DNA of 23,078 nt from Apostichopus parvimensis (lineage: Eukaryota; Echinodermata; Holothuroidea; Aspidochirotida; Stichopodidae), in contig KN888715.1 of NCBI GenBank assembly GCA_000934455.1, positions 1 to 23,078 on the forward strand, written 5' to 3'. The notes beneath the pieces are model-generated. The model made no database searches. It saw nothing but the letters and a program-made list of their open reading frames with translations, and was not told where the DNA came from. Numbering within the stretch: position 1 is the first letter of the stretch; each line of letters opens with the position of its first letter. The translations under genes were made by a program, and so were the position numbers. Below, piece after piece: positions 18,901 to 23,078 of the stretch.

Positions 18901-20905
18901 ACCAATTTTATTTGTTGCTTTGTTCGGTTTCTGTACAGAAAAATCTAGACAAAATTGGCTCAAAATGGTGCAATTTAATGTTTTTCGAATGACAATGATA
19001 CAAAATTTGGCTGACTTTTTCATCACCTCCTCCAAATTTTGTATATTTTCCCCCGACTCTCCAGGGCCGATGTGTACCCTATACGGAAAGTTTGATGAGG
19101 AAAGATGCTGAAGGATAATTAGGAGGCACATTTTCATATCTGTTGAATATTTAGTATTATTTTACTATACTTTTGTTTTAAATATTCATGTTTCCAAGGT
19201 AACAAATATATATATCCTACCTGTATGATATTTTTATTTGAAGACTTGTCATCTGCATCGACAAATAGAGTAAAAAATGGCTGCTCTACGTAGTAATAGC
19301 CAAGTTTCTCGATAATGGACTGCATGGTGACATCACTTCTGGCAGTGCCTGTAACATTCCAACCGCCTAACTGGAAGGGGGGAGGGGAAGAAAAGTGGTT
19401 ACATAAACCAATGGTACGGTTGCCAGATGCAATAATTCACAAAATACAACCAAATATGAAAAAATTCATATCTTCGCCATAAAAATGCCTAATGTTTGAC
19501 CTAAGGATGCAGGAAATTTCTAGCCGTTTTCTTAATCGAACAACTTCAAGCACCGAAATATCCCTTAAAATTGAGACAAAGGTAAGGGCCACACAAGGAC
19601 TATTTAAAGGAAGTGTCAAAACTTTGGCAACTGATCCTGATACACATATATATCACCTCTTCAATTCCATTGAGTAACGGAGTACCACCAAGCTCTTCTA
19701 TAACCTTATCTTCATCCAGACAGGAAGTGTAGTAGGCTTGAACCTTCAACTCGGCCGTACTTGTGGTATTTAATTCAGATTCTGTGGGAAGATTTGGAAA
19801 ACTTTTAACTGCAGATTGTCCTAATCTATTGTATGTTTATATTAGTATAATCCCTTACCATAAAACCTGAGAAAATCAAGACGGTATTATCATGAGCGAT
19901 ACTGGATTATCTGTCCAAATCAAGAGCAAAATATTTATATTTGTAGGAATTTGTAGAATTTCCACTGTTGCTGGCAACAGAGTCACTACTGTTGCTAGGC
20001 AACAGAGTTAGTGTCACTACTGGTTGCTAGGCAGCAGAGTTAGTGTCACTATTTCAAGGACACTGACAAGAGTACAATCCTGCCATACACTGAACATCAA
20101 TGCACTGAACGTAACTTACATAATATTCAGAATTACAGATATTCCCATGCTTTCATTTTGGATGGCTCTGCATTGAGCATATTGCAACACTGAAGCTTTC
20201 AAATTTACACTTTTATTTAATGATGTTGTTGTGGGGAGAGGGGGAGGGTGGAGGGGGAGGGGAGGGCATAGATGAGGGAAATCTAAGTCTGCTACAAATT
20301 AATTTAGTGTCAAGATCAATTTGTGTGTCCACTTTGCAAAAGACAACAATGTTTTTAGCCCCATAAAACAAATACTAAAAGAAGGTTTGGACAGACCTCT
20401 CTTCGGGCAGATGGTCAGCTGGACAAACAATTGCAAATGTACGACACCCATGAAGACATGCCTTAGCAAATCAGTTGAATCTTTAATAGTTCTGTTTCAC
20501 ATAATACTTGTAAAATCTCAGACCAAATCAGCAACCCTTTCCAAGTGAACTAGAGTACGCCTGTGACAATGCAAACATGGGGACCCTTGCTTTGCTATAA
20601 AGCTGTAATTGGCTTGAAAAAAAGGGATTTAATGATACACCACCTGCCCGGGCCCCCCCCCACCCCACAAAATTATGAAATTTCTGTAAACCTACCTAAA
20701 ACCTTTCTCATCACCATTTGATTTTGATTCCAAAGCAAGTGAAACATATTCCATTGACTGGATCCTTCAGGACCTGGATTTTCTTTCATCCAATTCCCGC
20801 AGGCATACTGGTAAAAATCATCACAGGGATCAACTGTTTTGTCCATGGCCGGTAATATGGAACTGGCGATTAAGATGCACGTCTCTGACAAGCATACCTC
20901 TTCAC
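887..20905 (-). CDS. M13-family zinc metallopeptidase, endothelin-converting-enzyme-like (15 internal exons; both ends outside window)
   Basis: Joined exons, 5' to 3' on the minus strand: 20905-20696, 19781-19657, 19370-19221, 15140-15075, 12714-12595, 12119-12030, 9506-9370, 8325-8103, 6567-6469, 5378-5301, 4578-4416, 3805-3754, 2510-2318, 1722-1657, 982-887. They total 1868 nt and give 622 residues with no internal stop and matching phases throughout. Seen: NAYY (residues 476-479), HEITH (517-521; two zinc His and catalytic Glu), GENIAD (third zinc ligand Glu577, Asp581), [21 protein letters not shown], and N-glycosylation sequons NTT, NVT, NKS, NAT and NET. In this family a type II membrane ectoenzyme cleaves small peptides on the N-terminal side of hydrophobic residues. 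QAPFY after FPAGIL, and DNGGLK, match ECE rather than neprilysin (QPPFF). ECE1, ECE2 and neprilysin-like orthology cannot be separated here. The usual ECE length is about 750-770 residues, so roughly 80-90 N-terminal and 60 C-terminal residues are missing. In an animal without endothelin the likely substrates are neuropeptides (inference). Confidence 0.93.
983..1544. other. Intron 14-15, unremarkable part
   Basis: AT-rich intron sequence with short A and T runs. I see no gene, inverted repeat or transposon end here. Confidence 0.55.
1545..1660 (-). repeat. Tandem duplication of the exon 14 donor region (2 copies)
   Basis: Copies 1601-1660 and 1545-1600 (60 and 56 bp) share TACTGATAAA, a C-run, ATCTGATTTGTGTTT and the donor block ACTTACCAGG. 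On the gene strand each reads CCTG|GTAAGT, so exon 14 is followed by two consecutive strong donors 60 bases apart. Confidence 0.85.
1657..1722 (-). CDS. M13 peptidase exon 14: third zinc ligand (GENIAD)
   Basis: Twenty-two codons, [20 protein letters not shown] then FL. Glu of GENIAD is the third zinc ligand, and Asp four residues on stabilises the site. The acceptor is TATTTAG. The donor is CTG|GTAAGT. The donor and last four exon bases are copied once more 60 bases downstream. Confidence 0.95.
1816..2215. repeat. 203-bp tandem duplication filling intron 13-14
   Basis: The block starting AGTTTGCTATGAAACTGGG (near 1823) recurs as AGTTTACTATGAAAATGGG (near 2026). Both continue with matching AAACAGATTG, GTAACCATA, a TATAGCTT stretch and a purine-rich AAAG/GAAAA run. 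The two copies occupy most of the 595-bp intron. Confidence 0.8.
2318..2510 (-). CDS. M13 peptidase exon 13: zinc-binding HEITH
   Basis: Encodes [20 protein letters not shown] and then an Asp. The two His are zinc ligands and the Glu is catalytic (HExxH). It continues through WWNNETIG and [11 protein letters not shown]. The acceptor is AACTAG and the donor GTAAGT. The first base completes a Lys codon begun in exon 12, and the exon ends at a codon boundary. Confidence 0.97.
2669..2836. repeat. 28-bp minisatellite, 6 copies
   Basis: TGACATCATG recurs at 2669, 2697, 2725, 2753, 2781 and 2809, exactly 28 bases apart each time. It is followed by GAAAAGGCTTTGTTA with minor variation. The period is constant with no spacers. 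TGACATCA resembles a CRE/AP-1-type site. Confidence 0.92.
2837..3359. other. Intron 12-13, no gene seen
   Basis: Unique-looking intron between the 28-bp minisatellite and the hAT element. No coding or repeat signal recognised. Confidence 0.5.
3368..3735. mobile_element. Non-autonomous hAT element (368 bp)
   Basis: Begins CAGGGGTGGGCAACCTTTTT and ends GTAGGTTGCCCACCACAG, imperfect terminal inverted repeats of the hAT type (CAGnGGTGGGCAACC). An 8-bp target duplication CCTTAGTT flanks it at 3360-3367 and 3736-3743. Both ends are rich in GGGCC/GGCCC. There is no transposase-sized reading frame, so it moved in trans. Its right target duplication lies 4 bases beyond the exon 12 donor hexamer. Confidence 0.9.
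3754..3805 (-). CDS. M13 peptidase exon 12 (52 bp)
   Basis: Encodes [18 protein letters not shown] with split codons at both ends. [11 protein letters not shown] is the near-invariant ECE block. The acceptor is GGACACAG and the donor GTAAGT. An hAT element sits about 10 bases inside the downstream intron. Confidence 0.95.
3806..4415. other. Intron 11-12 with a 25-base A run
   Basis: Contains an uninterrupted run of 25 A at 3985-4009. No gene or recognisable element adjoins it. A retroposed tail is possible but no body was recognised. Confidence 0.6.
4416..4578 (-). CDS. M13 peptidase exon 11 with NAYY substrate-binding motif
   Basis: Fifty-four codons from [11 protein letters not shown] to [19 protein letters not shown] binds the substrate backbone in M13 enzymes, and the sequon NAT is present. 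The acceptor AAATGCAG is the first copy of a 44-bp repeat array that runs into the intron. The donor is GTACGT. One base (G) is left, which makes Val with exon 12. Confidence 0.94.
4573..5060 (-). repeat. 44-bp tandem array seeded on the exon 11 acceptor (about 10 copies)
   Basis: The plus-strand unit is TATCCACaaGTATTTAGAATAAGAATCTAAGttCAGTTGTAAta with variants, from about 4618 to 5060. The first degenerate copy is the genuine exon edge (GTCCACCTGCATTTGGAATACGAAT, 4573-4597). The gene strand of the near copies reads AAATACAG|GTGGATAT, like the true AAATGCAG|GTGGACAT. Farther copies lose the AG. Confidence 0.82.
5301..5378 (-). CDS. M13 peptidase exon 10, followed by a GC donor
   Basis: Twenty-six codons, [20 protein letters not shown] then DQFYEE. 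It matches the family block AxxIxxxIGFPxFIxDxxxLDxxY. The acceptor is TTTGTAG. The donor reads GCGAGT at 5300-5295, a GC-AG intron. It is the only choice that keeps phase 0 into exon 11 with the family alignment intact. Confidence 0.9.
5379..6468. other. Intron 9-10, no gene; middle part of different composition
   Basis: 5640-5960 is less AT-rich than its surroundings and carries repeated GCCGGTAAT (near 5659 and 5752), CACC clusters and GGGCGGCAGGCG. It looks like an old repeat, but I could not identify the family or target duplications. The rest is AT-rich intron. Confidence 0.4.
6469..6567 (-). CDS. M13 peptidase exon 9
   Basis: Thirty-three codons, [20 protein letters not shown] then [13 protein letters not shown]. 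The block WMDEETRxxAxxK is a strong family signature. Acceptor TAACAG, donor GTGAGA, phase 0 at both ends. Confidence 0.95.
6621..6892. repeat. 92-96 bp tandem repeat, 3 copies
   Basis: CCTCTTCTGAAACTTTCT recurs at 6651, 6747 and 6839, with shared flanks AGGGATAGgGTtCAGG and TATTACTCAAATCAAAGCT. Spacing is 96 then 92 bases. The first spacing is 32 codons, so two copies are open on the minus strand, but no splice sites or family match support coding. Confidence 0.85.
6893..7810. other. Intron 8-9, no gene seen
   Basis: Ordinary AT-rich intron sequence between the 92-96 bp repeats and the Penelope-like insertion. No supported feature. Confidence 0.5.
7811..8076 (+). mobile_element. Penelope-like (pLTR-type) retroelement 3' fragment with 16-bp target duplication
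   Basis: The 16-mer ACAAGTTCACATTAAC occurs at 7811-7826 and 8061-8076 and brackets a 234-bp insert. The insert is a pyrimidine-rich stretch followed by TTTGAAGAAGATCCTGCTAT and AACGTCAGGCCAACTTAC. The order GAAGA, GATCC/GGATC stem, AAACGTC recalls the degenerate hammerhead motif in Penelope-like elements (inference). The same module occurs reversed at 18250-18293 and 23040-23078. Confidence 0.7.
8103..8325 (-). CDS. M13 peptidase exon 8 (largest exon)
   Basis: Encodes [11 protein letters not shown], then [20 protein letters not shown] and [16 protein letters not shown], the WxxC cysteine and LGFALGxLFV are M13 signatures. The acceptor AACAACAG is preceded by a T-rich tract, and the donor is GTAAGA. 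A Penelope-like insertion ends only about 25 bases inside the downstream intron. Confidence 0.94.
8326..8937. other. Intron 7-8 left part, no gene
   Basis: AT-rich with a G-rich patch at 8583-8632 (GGGAATGGGAG ... GGGGGAATTAGGGGGGTGGG). No other feature recognised. Confidence 0.5.
8938..9345 (-). mobile_element. CR1/L2-like LINE 3' end (dead reverse transcriptase C-terminus)
   Basis: The minus strand reads [24 protein letters not shown] and [20 protein letters not shown], then [14 protein letters not shown]. This matches the end of non-LTR reverse transcriptases (xGLAPxYLxxLL ... RTKxYGxRAFSxAxPxxWNxLPxxIRxAxSxxxFKxxLKxxL). An upstream KAIHG is in another frame, so the copy is broken. A TATTTATATAGCGC block and a (TAATAAT)-type tail follow the stop at 8938-8985. 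Confidence 0.8.
9370..9506 (-). CDS. M13 peptidase exon 7
   Basis: Encodes [11 protein letters not shown] through [21 protein letters not shown], the family region xDWLxFLxxxF ... EPxYLxxLxxLLxxT. The acceptor is TTGCTAG and the donor GTAAGG. The exon leaves two bases (GA), which make Glu with the first base of exon 8. Confidence 0.92.
9507..10480. other. Intron 6-7 left part, no gene
   Basis: Very AT-rich, with a low-complexity ATAAAATATTAAAATAT stretch near 9850-9960 and a C run near 9616. Nothing coding is supported. Confidence 0.5.
10630..10715. repeat. (TATAG)n pentanucleotide array, left
   Basis: About 17 units of TATAG with GTGTAG, GAATAG and GGATAG variants. It directly abuts the left arm of the large inverted repeat and has a partner array at 11105-11154. 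Confidence 0.9.
10716..10882. repeat. Near-perfect foldback: 77-bp arms, 13-bp loop
   Basis: Left arm 10716-10792 and right arm 10806-10882 are reverse complements with two mismatches (75/77). The loop is GAGGCGCATCCGA. Both arms begin CAAATAATGAATGG outermost. Because both strands read alike, similar open frames appear on each strand, and none is a gene. Confidence 0.95.
10885..11108. mobile_element. Candidate MITE/foldback body next to the palindrome
   Basis: TATACAACACC (10885-10895) and GGTGTTGTATA (11098-11108) are perfect 11-bp inverted repeats bounding 202 bases. The block lies between the 77-bp foldback and the second TATAG array. No transposase or clear target duplication. Confidence 0.45.
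11105..11154. repeat. (TATAG)n pentanucleotide array, right
   Basis: About nine TATAG units, continuing directly from the GGTGTTGTATA inverted repeat. It matches the left array in motif and variants (GAATAG, GTGTAG). Confidence 0.88.
11155..12029. other. Intron 6-7 right part, no gene
   Basis: Includes a short ACACCATC/TTTAACA repetition at 11540-11585 and C-rich and G-rich patches near 11886-11912 and 11290-11320. No gene is supported. Confidence 0.5.
12030..12119 (-). CDS. M13 peptidase exon 6
   Basis: Thirty codons, [20 protein letters not shown] then [10 protein letters not shown]. They match the family motif LYxxMTxxELQxLxP. Acceptor CTTTCAG, donor GTAAGT, phase 0 at both ends. Confidence 0.92.
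12120..12594. other. Intron 5-6, nothing seen
   Basis: 475 bp of ordinary intron. No repeat, inverted repeat or coding signal noticed. Confidence 0.55.
12595..12714 (-). CDS. M13 peptidase exon 5; its 5' edge seeds a minisatellite
   Basis: Forty codons from [17 protein letters not shown] to [12 protein letters not shown], matching the ECE helix ending FExxLAN. The acceptor CATTTTCAG and the first nine codons are repeated many times upstream in the intron (12715-13680). I chose 12714 as the true start because only this copy continues in frame into the rest of the exon. The donor is GTAAGA. Phase 0 at both ends. Confidence 0.9.
12687..13680 (-). repeat. 62-66 bp minisatellite built on the exon 5 acceptor and first codons (about 14 copies)
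   Basis: Plus-strand units read CATATATTTCCTGTAGGCTTG TAACAGCTGAAAATGATAT, then TGTCATAAAATAGAAACATTATC. On the gene strand this is CATTTTCAG|CTG TTA CAA GCC TAC AGG AAA TAT ATG, the real exon 5 start with a synonymous CTA/TTA change. Most copies keep the AG at CAG|CTG or CAG|TTG. After the copied codons the frame meets TGA about 45 bases past the pseudo-acceptor. Two 131-bp dimers (13050-13180, 13181-13311) are identical. Confidence 0.92.
13681..14552. other. Intron 4-5 middle, no gene
   Basis: Unique-looking AT-rich intron. No supported coding, RNA or transposon signal. Confidence 0.5.
14553..14711. repeat. Short inverted-repeat element with tRNA-like promoter boxes
   Basis: Left arm 14553-14580 (AAAAGGAACAAAGAAG ... 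TATGGCTAGA) and right arm 14685-14711 are imperfect reverse complements. The right half has a B-box match GGTTCAAATC and an A-box-like TAGCTGGATAGAGC, with TAGATAG/CTATCTA able to pair. The span of 55 bases between these is too short for a tRNA, so this is a tRNA-derived SINE or MITE piece. Confidence 0.45.
14712..15074. other. Intron 4-5 right end, no gene
   Basis: Contains a G-rich patch at 14848-14878. Nothing else recognised before exon 4. Confidence 0.5.
15075..15140 (-). CDS. M13 peptidase exon 4 (66 bp)
   Basis: Twenty-two codons, [20 protein letters not shown] followed by DE. They correspond to the family block LxLPxxxYYLN, with QYML where most relatives have YYL. The sequon NKS is present. 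The acceptor is CCATACAG and the donor is GTAAGT. Phase 0 at both ends. A 4.1-kb intron separates it from exon 3. Confidence 0.87.
15141..17110. other. Intron 3-4 left part, no gene
   Basis: Nearly 2 kb of AT-rich intron. A perfect 11-bp inverted repeat AAACTTTGTAC / GTACAAAGTTT lies at 16313-16342. A (TTC)n-like patch is near 15432. No gene, and no family-recognisable repeat. Confidence 0.5.
18062..18090. repeat. 11-bp hairpin inside the hAT element
   Basis: TAAGTCAATGG and CCATTGACTTA are perfect reverse complements separated by 7 bases (AGAAGCG). A further AGTCAATGG lies at 18021. Function unknown. Confidence 0.75.
18191..18322. mobile_element. Penelope-like pLTR fragment with head-to-head palindrome, nested in hAT
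   Basis: 18250-18283 and 18289-18322 are 34-bp arms (3 mismatches) around the 5-base loop TGCTA. Each arm holds GTAAGTTGGCC and ACGTTTCGATCC. The left flank from 18191 (CTGTTAGCAAACTGCTTATC, CACTAAAGAGC) matches 22981-23078 almost base for base. The fold sits exactly at the GATCC/GGATC stem of the repeat. Confidence 0.75.
18818..19220. other. Intron 3-4 right end, no gene
   Basis: Ordinary AT-rich sequence between the hAT element and exon 3. Open frames on both strands here have no family match and no splice support. Confidence 0.5.
19221..19370 (-). CDS. M13 peptidase exon 3
   Basis: Fifty codons beginning LGGWNVTG, the conserved GGWN block of ECE and neprilysin, followed by [20 protein letters not shown], which matches the family stretch PFFxxxVxxDxKxSxxxxIQ. 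Phase 0 at both ends. The acceptor is CTTCCAG after a C-rich tract. The donor is GTAGGA. Confidence 0.92.
19657..19781 (-). CDS. M13 peptidase exon 2
   Basis: Encodes [20 protein letters not shown], then [21 protein letters not shown]. It matches the ECE stretch where a Cys follows a short helix. The sequon NTT is present. The acceptor is CCCACAG at 19788-19782. The donor GTGATA at 19656 is weak but keeps phase 0 into exon 3. Confidence 0.9.
19967..20035. repeat. Three X-box-like palindromes in a short repeat
   Basis: GTTGCTGGCAAC (19967-19978), GTTGCTAGGCAAC (19991-20003) and GTTGCTAGGCAGC (20023-20035) are spaced 24 and 32 bases apart within a repeated CAGAGTTAGTGTCACTACT context. GTTGCYnnGGCAAC is the recognition form of RFX-family factors (established). 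A regulatory role here is inferred only. Confidence 0.5.
20036..20695. other. Intron 1-2 right part with a G-rich run
   Basis: 20233-20266 has six or more runs of three to five G separated by one to four bases, a strong G-quadruplex pattern on the plus (template) strand. A C run lies at 20653-20665. No gene. Confidence 0.6.
20696..20905 (-). CDS. M13 peptidase exon 1 of window: start of ectodomain
   Basis: Encodes [24 protein letters not shown] and [15 protein letters not shown], the conserved start of the M13 ectodomain. Its four cysteines (CLSETC, DPC, YAC) form family disulfides. The acceptor is a pyrimidine-rich tract ending CAACAG at 20911-20906. The donor is GTAGGT at 20695. The exon enters with two bases of a split codon and leaves one base (G), which makes Glu with exon 2. 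The membrane-anchor exon that should precede it was not found in 20906-23078. Confidence 0.92.
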
Positions 20906-22980
20906 CTGTTGGAGAGCAGAAAGAAAAAGAAAAATCCACAAAATAAATCAAAAAGAAGACTTCATCAAAAATCAGGTATGGTGACAGAAACTACTCTAGT
21001 TCTTGCTCGTTAGTTTATACCACTTTGAACATTCTCACCGACATCTCAATAACATCTCAATAATATCCACAAATTTTATTCCCGACCTCTGATGTGAACT
21101 TATGCAAAAATAGTGTCACAGCGGTGTGTGAGCAAATAGAGACATAAGAGGAATGGGATGTGATGATATATATCATTTTGAAAACTCCACTGACAGGAGG
21201 ACTCCCATCAAAACCACATCATAACACCTTCCTCAAGGGCTACTACCTGAATATGAAGATAATAGCTTTAAATTGGCTAGTCATACGTTAATAATGATAT
21301 ACAGTATTATTATTATATATACATTATTATTGGCCAAACTGATACCTATCTCGACCATCATAATTGACACTTACAAAGTGTCATGATGATATATTTCTTT
21401 GCCAAAAGTTTGGCCCATTTTGAGAGATCTTGTGAATGTAATATCCCAATGTCACATTTGTTGTTATAGTGAAGTAACAGTTATTGTTCAAAAGGTTTAA
21501 TGGATCATACATGCACAAGCGAATGACCTCAATATATAATTTTGAACATGTACACACTGTACGCATTGCAATTTTTGGTTCGACTCAGCATAATCGTGAA
21601 TTCGACTGCTAACAGATTTGAAGGTATTTTGTTTAATGTGTACGTAAGAGTGCGGCTCGTTCTGTTACAGAAATTTTCTTGAGAGGGAGAGCGGGGGATG
21701 TCTAAAGTGGTGAAGGCTGCAACAGAGATTAGGCTAATGATGCTAGGCAGAGTGATTACACTATATACGTAGCCTAGCATATAGCCGAATATTGTTGTCT
21801 TTGTTTCTTTAAACATGATACAATTCAAAGCCTATAAATTGGTAAAATCTGACACATTCTTATGGTCCAAGTTAATTCTTGTTAGGAACATATCCAAAGG
21901 ATGATGATACAGCAGCAGAAAAATCCCAATCAGCTCGGCTGAATCAATGAAAAAATTTAAAGGGATTATACCTCTACAGATTAGCAGTGTCTAGTGTAAT
22001 CACAATTATTGTAAACAGATGTGGTGAAAAGTACATGACTGTTAGCATAATGAAACCCTTACGGTTATATGATGTACGTATATAAATGATGGTCCTTCAC
22101 AAAAACAAATATTTTTACAGATATTTTCTGATCGTCGATGAGACAACCAGGTTTCACTTCTTGGTTGTCCGATCAGCAAATCAGTTTATCCGTGCAAAAA
22201 ATGTATGTATGTAAAATAACATAAAACGCAGGAGGAATGTGCTGGTTTGGTGAATAGAACACCAGCTTTGGGTGGATCATTGGCTTAGGACTATTTTCGT
22301 TCTGTTTCAGTGTCTCCAAAGTGACGGAGGGGGACACCATTTATTGATATCATTTTACATATTTGGGGATATTTCGTTGCATCGATGACCACCAAAGCTG
22401 ATTTTGGTCGTCCGAAGGGAAATTTGGTCGTCTCTGATGGTCGGACAGCAGGACGGACTACTGTTAAAATTTGCCCTGCATCACACAATAGTATTAAACA
22501 ATACATTGTATGAAATTGATATTCTCAATTTATGTTTACATTAAAGATAAAAGACACCCCCTCATTTAGATGTCACTTTTGATTCAGAAATTGTTTACCC
22601 ATGATTCGAGCAGAGTGCTGCACATACTGTATTCTCCTCGCTGCCCGAGCGTATTTCTTTTGAAACTGATCCAGATCAGAGAATTTATTTAAGATAACGT
22701 CCTAATTGAACCAGGATTGAACCCTGTCTTTCTCCTCTCTGTCCAAGTTAAATTCTTTGAGTTTGATACACATCTAGTTGTATGCAGTATATCATAAACT
22801 GGACCTTAGCCAGGCTGGCAGAGAGAGAGGAAAATGAAATCTTAATTCTAACAGCTGCATACTTATTTCAAATCTAATGTTCATATCATCCACGTGATAA
22901 TTCATTCACATTTAATCCTCAATGTAAAATTCGGTCCCAGATCCTGGAACCTAGTATGTTCTTCTACATTCCTAATGTCA
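20906..22980. other. Region upstream of exon 1 of the window, no exon found
   Basis: I searched the minus strand for a membrane-segment exon of an M13 protein and found none. 22300-22480 encodes a short open stretch with GRPKSALVV and repeated GGTCGTC words that looks repeat-like. A B-box-like GGTTCAATCC lies on the minus strand near 22709-22720. The rest is AT-rich. Confidence 0.45.
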
Positions 22981-23078
22981 AAATAAAATAAAACTGTTAG
23001 CAAACTGCTTATCCACTATAGAGAGCCTGTGTAATAGAATGTGTAAAAGTAAGTTGGCCTGACGTTTCGATCCTAGCA
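22981..23078. mobile_element. Penelope-like pLTR fragment, cut by window end
   Basis: Closely matches 18191-18288: CTGTTAGCAAACTGCTTATC, CACTA, then GTGTAAAAGTAAGTTGGCCT and GACGTTTCGATCC. It ends at the window edge in GATCCTAGCA, the fold point of the other copy. The opposite orientation appears at 8011-8060. Confidence 0.75.

Noticed and set aside
21529-21828. Hydrophobic minus-strand frame as a candidate membrane-anchor exon
   Set aside because: The hydrophobic run is broken by polar residues. I saw no splice sites in suitable phase (one leftover base) and no match to M13 stalk sequence.

Overview
This window is a piece of an animal genome. It is AT-rich, intron-dominated and crowded with repeats. 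The only protein-coding gene I can support lies on the minus strand and runs almost the full length. It is an M13-family (neprilysin / endothelin-converting enzyme) zinc metallopeptidase, closer to the ECE branch than to neprilysin. Fifteen internal exons, from 20905 down to 887, join in frame into about 622 residues. They run from the first extracellular cysteines just after the membrane stalk to the segment just before the C-terminal tail. The exons for the cytoplasmic tail, membrane segment and stalk lie beyond the right edge or were not found. The last exon(s), with the substrate-binding His/Arg and the C-terminal Cys-Trp end, lie beyond the left edge. All splice phases agree; 14 exons have GT donors and one uses a GC donor. 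The zinc and catalytic residues (HEITH, GENIAD) and the substrate-binding NAYY are intact, so the gene looks functional.

The ECE-type peptidase, the echinoderm-like intron size and GC content, the tRNA-type SINE with a (CATA)n tail, and the Penelope-like, hAT and CR1-like remnants together suggest a marine invertebrate deuterostome, such as a sea cucumber or another echinoderm. That assignment is an inference.

Layout from left to right: 1-886 holds a SINE tail, unexplained sequence and a duplicated piece of the last exon. 887-5378 holds exons 15 to 10, with a 203-bp intronic duplication, a 28-bp minisatellite, a 368-bp hAT element with 8-bp target duplications, and a 44-bp array. 5379-9506 holds exons 9 to 7, a three-copy 92-96 bp repeat, a Penelope-like fragment with 16-bp target duplications, and a LINE 3' end. 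9507-15140 holds exons 6 to 4, a large foldback flanked by TATAG arrays, and a minisatellite of about 1 kb. 15141-19370 is a 4-kb intron with a 1691-bp non-autonomous hAT element that contains a Penelope-like palindrome. 19371-23078 holds exons 2 and 1, then repeat-bearing sequence ending in another Penelope-like copy.

The most unusual feature is that tandem repeats grow out of the splice junctions of this gene. The acceptor plus the first codons of exon 5 are amplified about 14 times (12687-13680). The acceptor of exon 11 seeds a 44-bp array. The donors of exons 14 and 15 are each tandemly duplicated. The pre-mRNA therefore carries a string of decoy splice sites, and in the exon 5 array the exon-like copies run into an in-frame stop.
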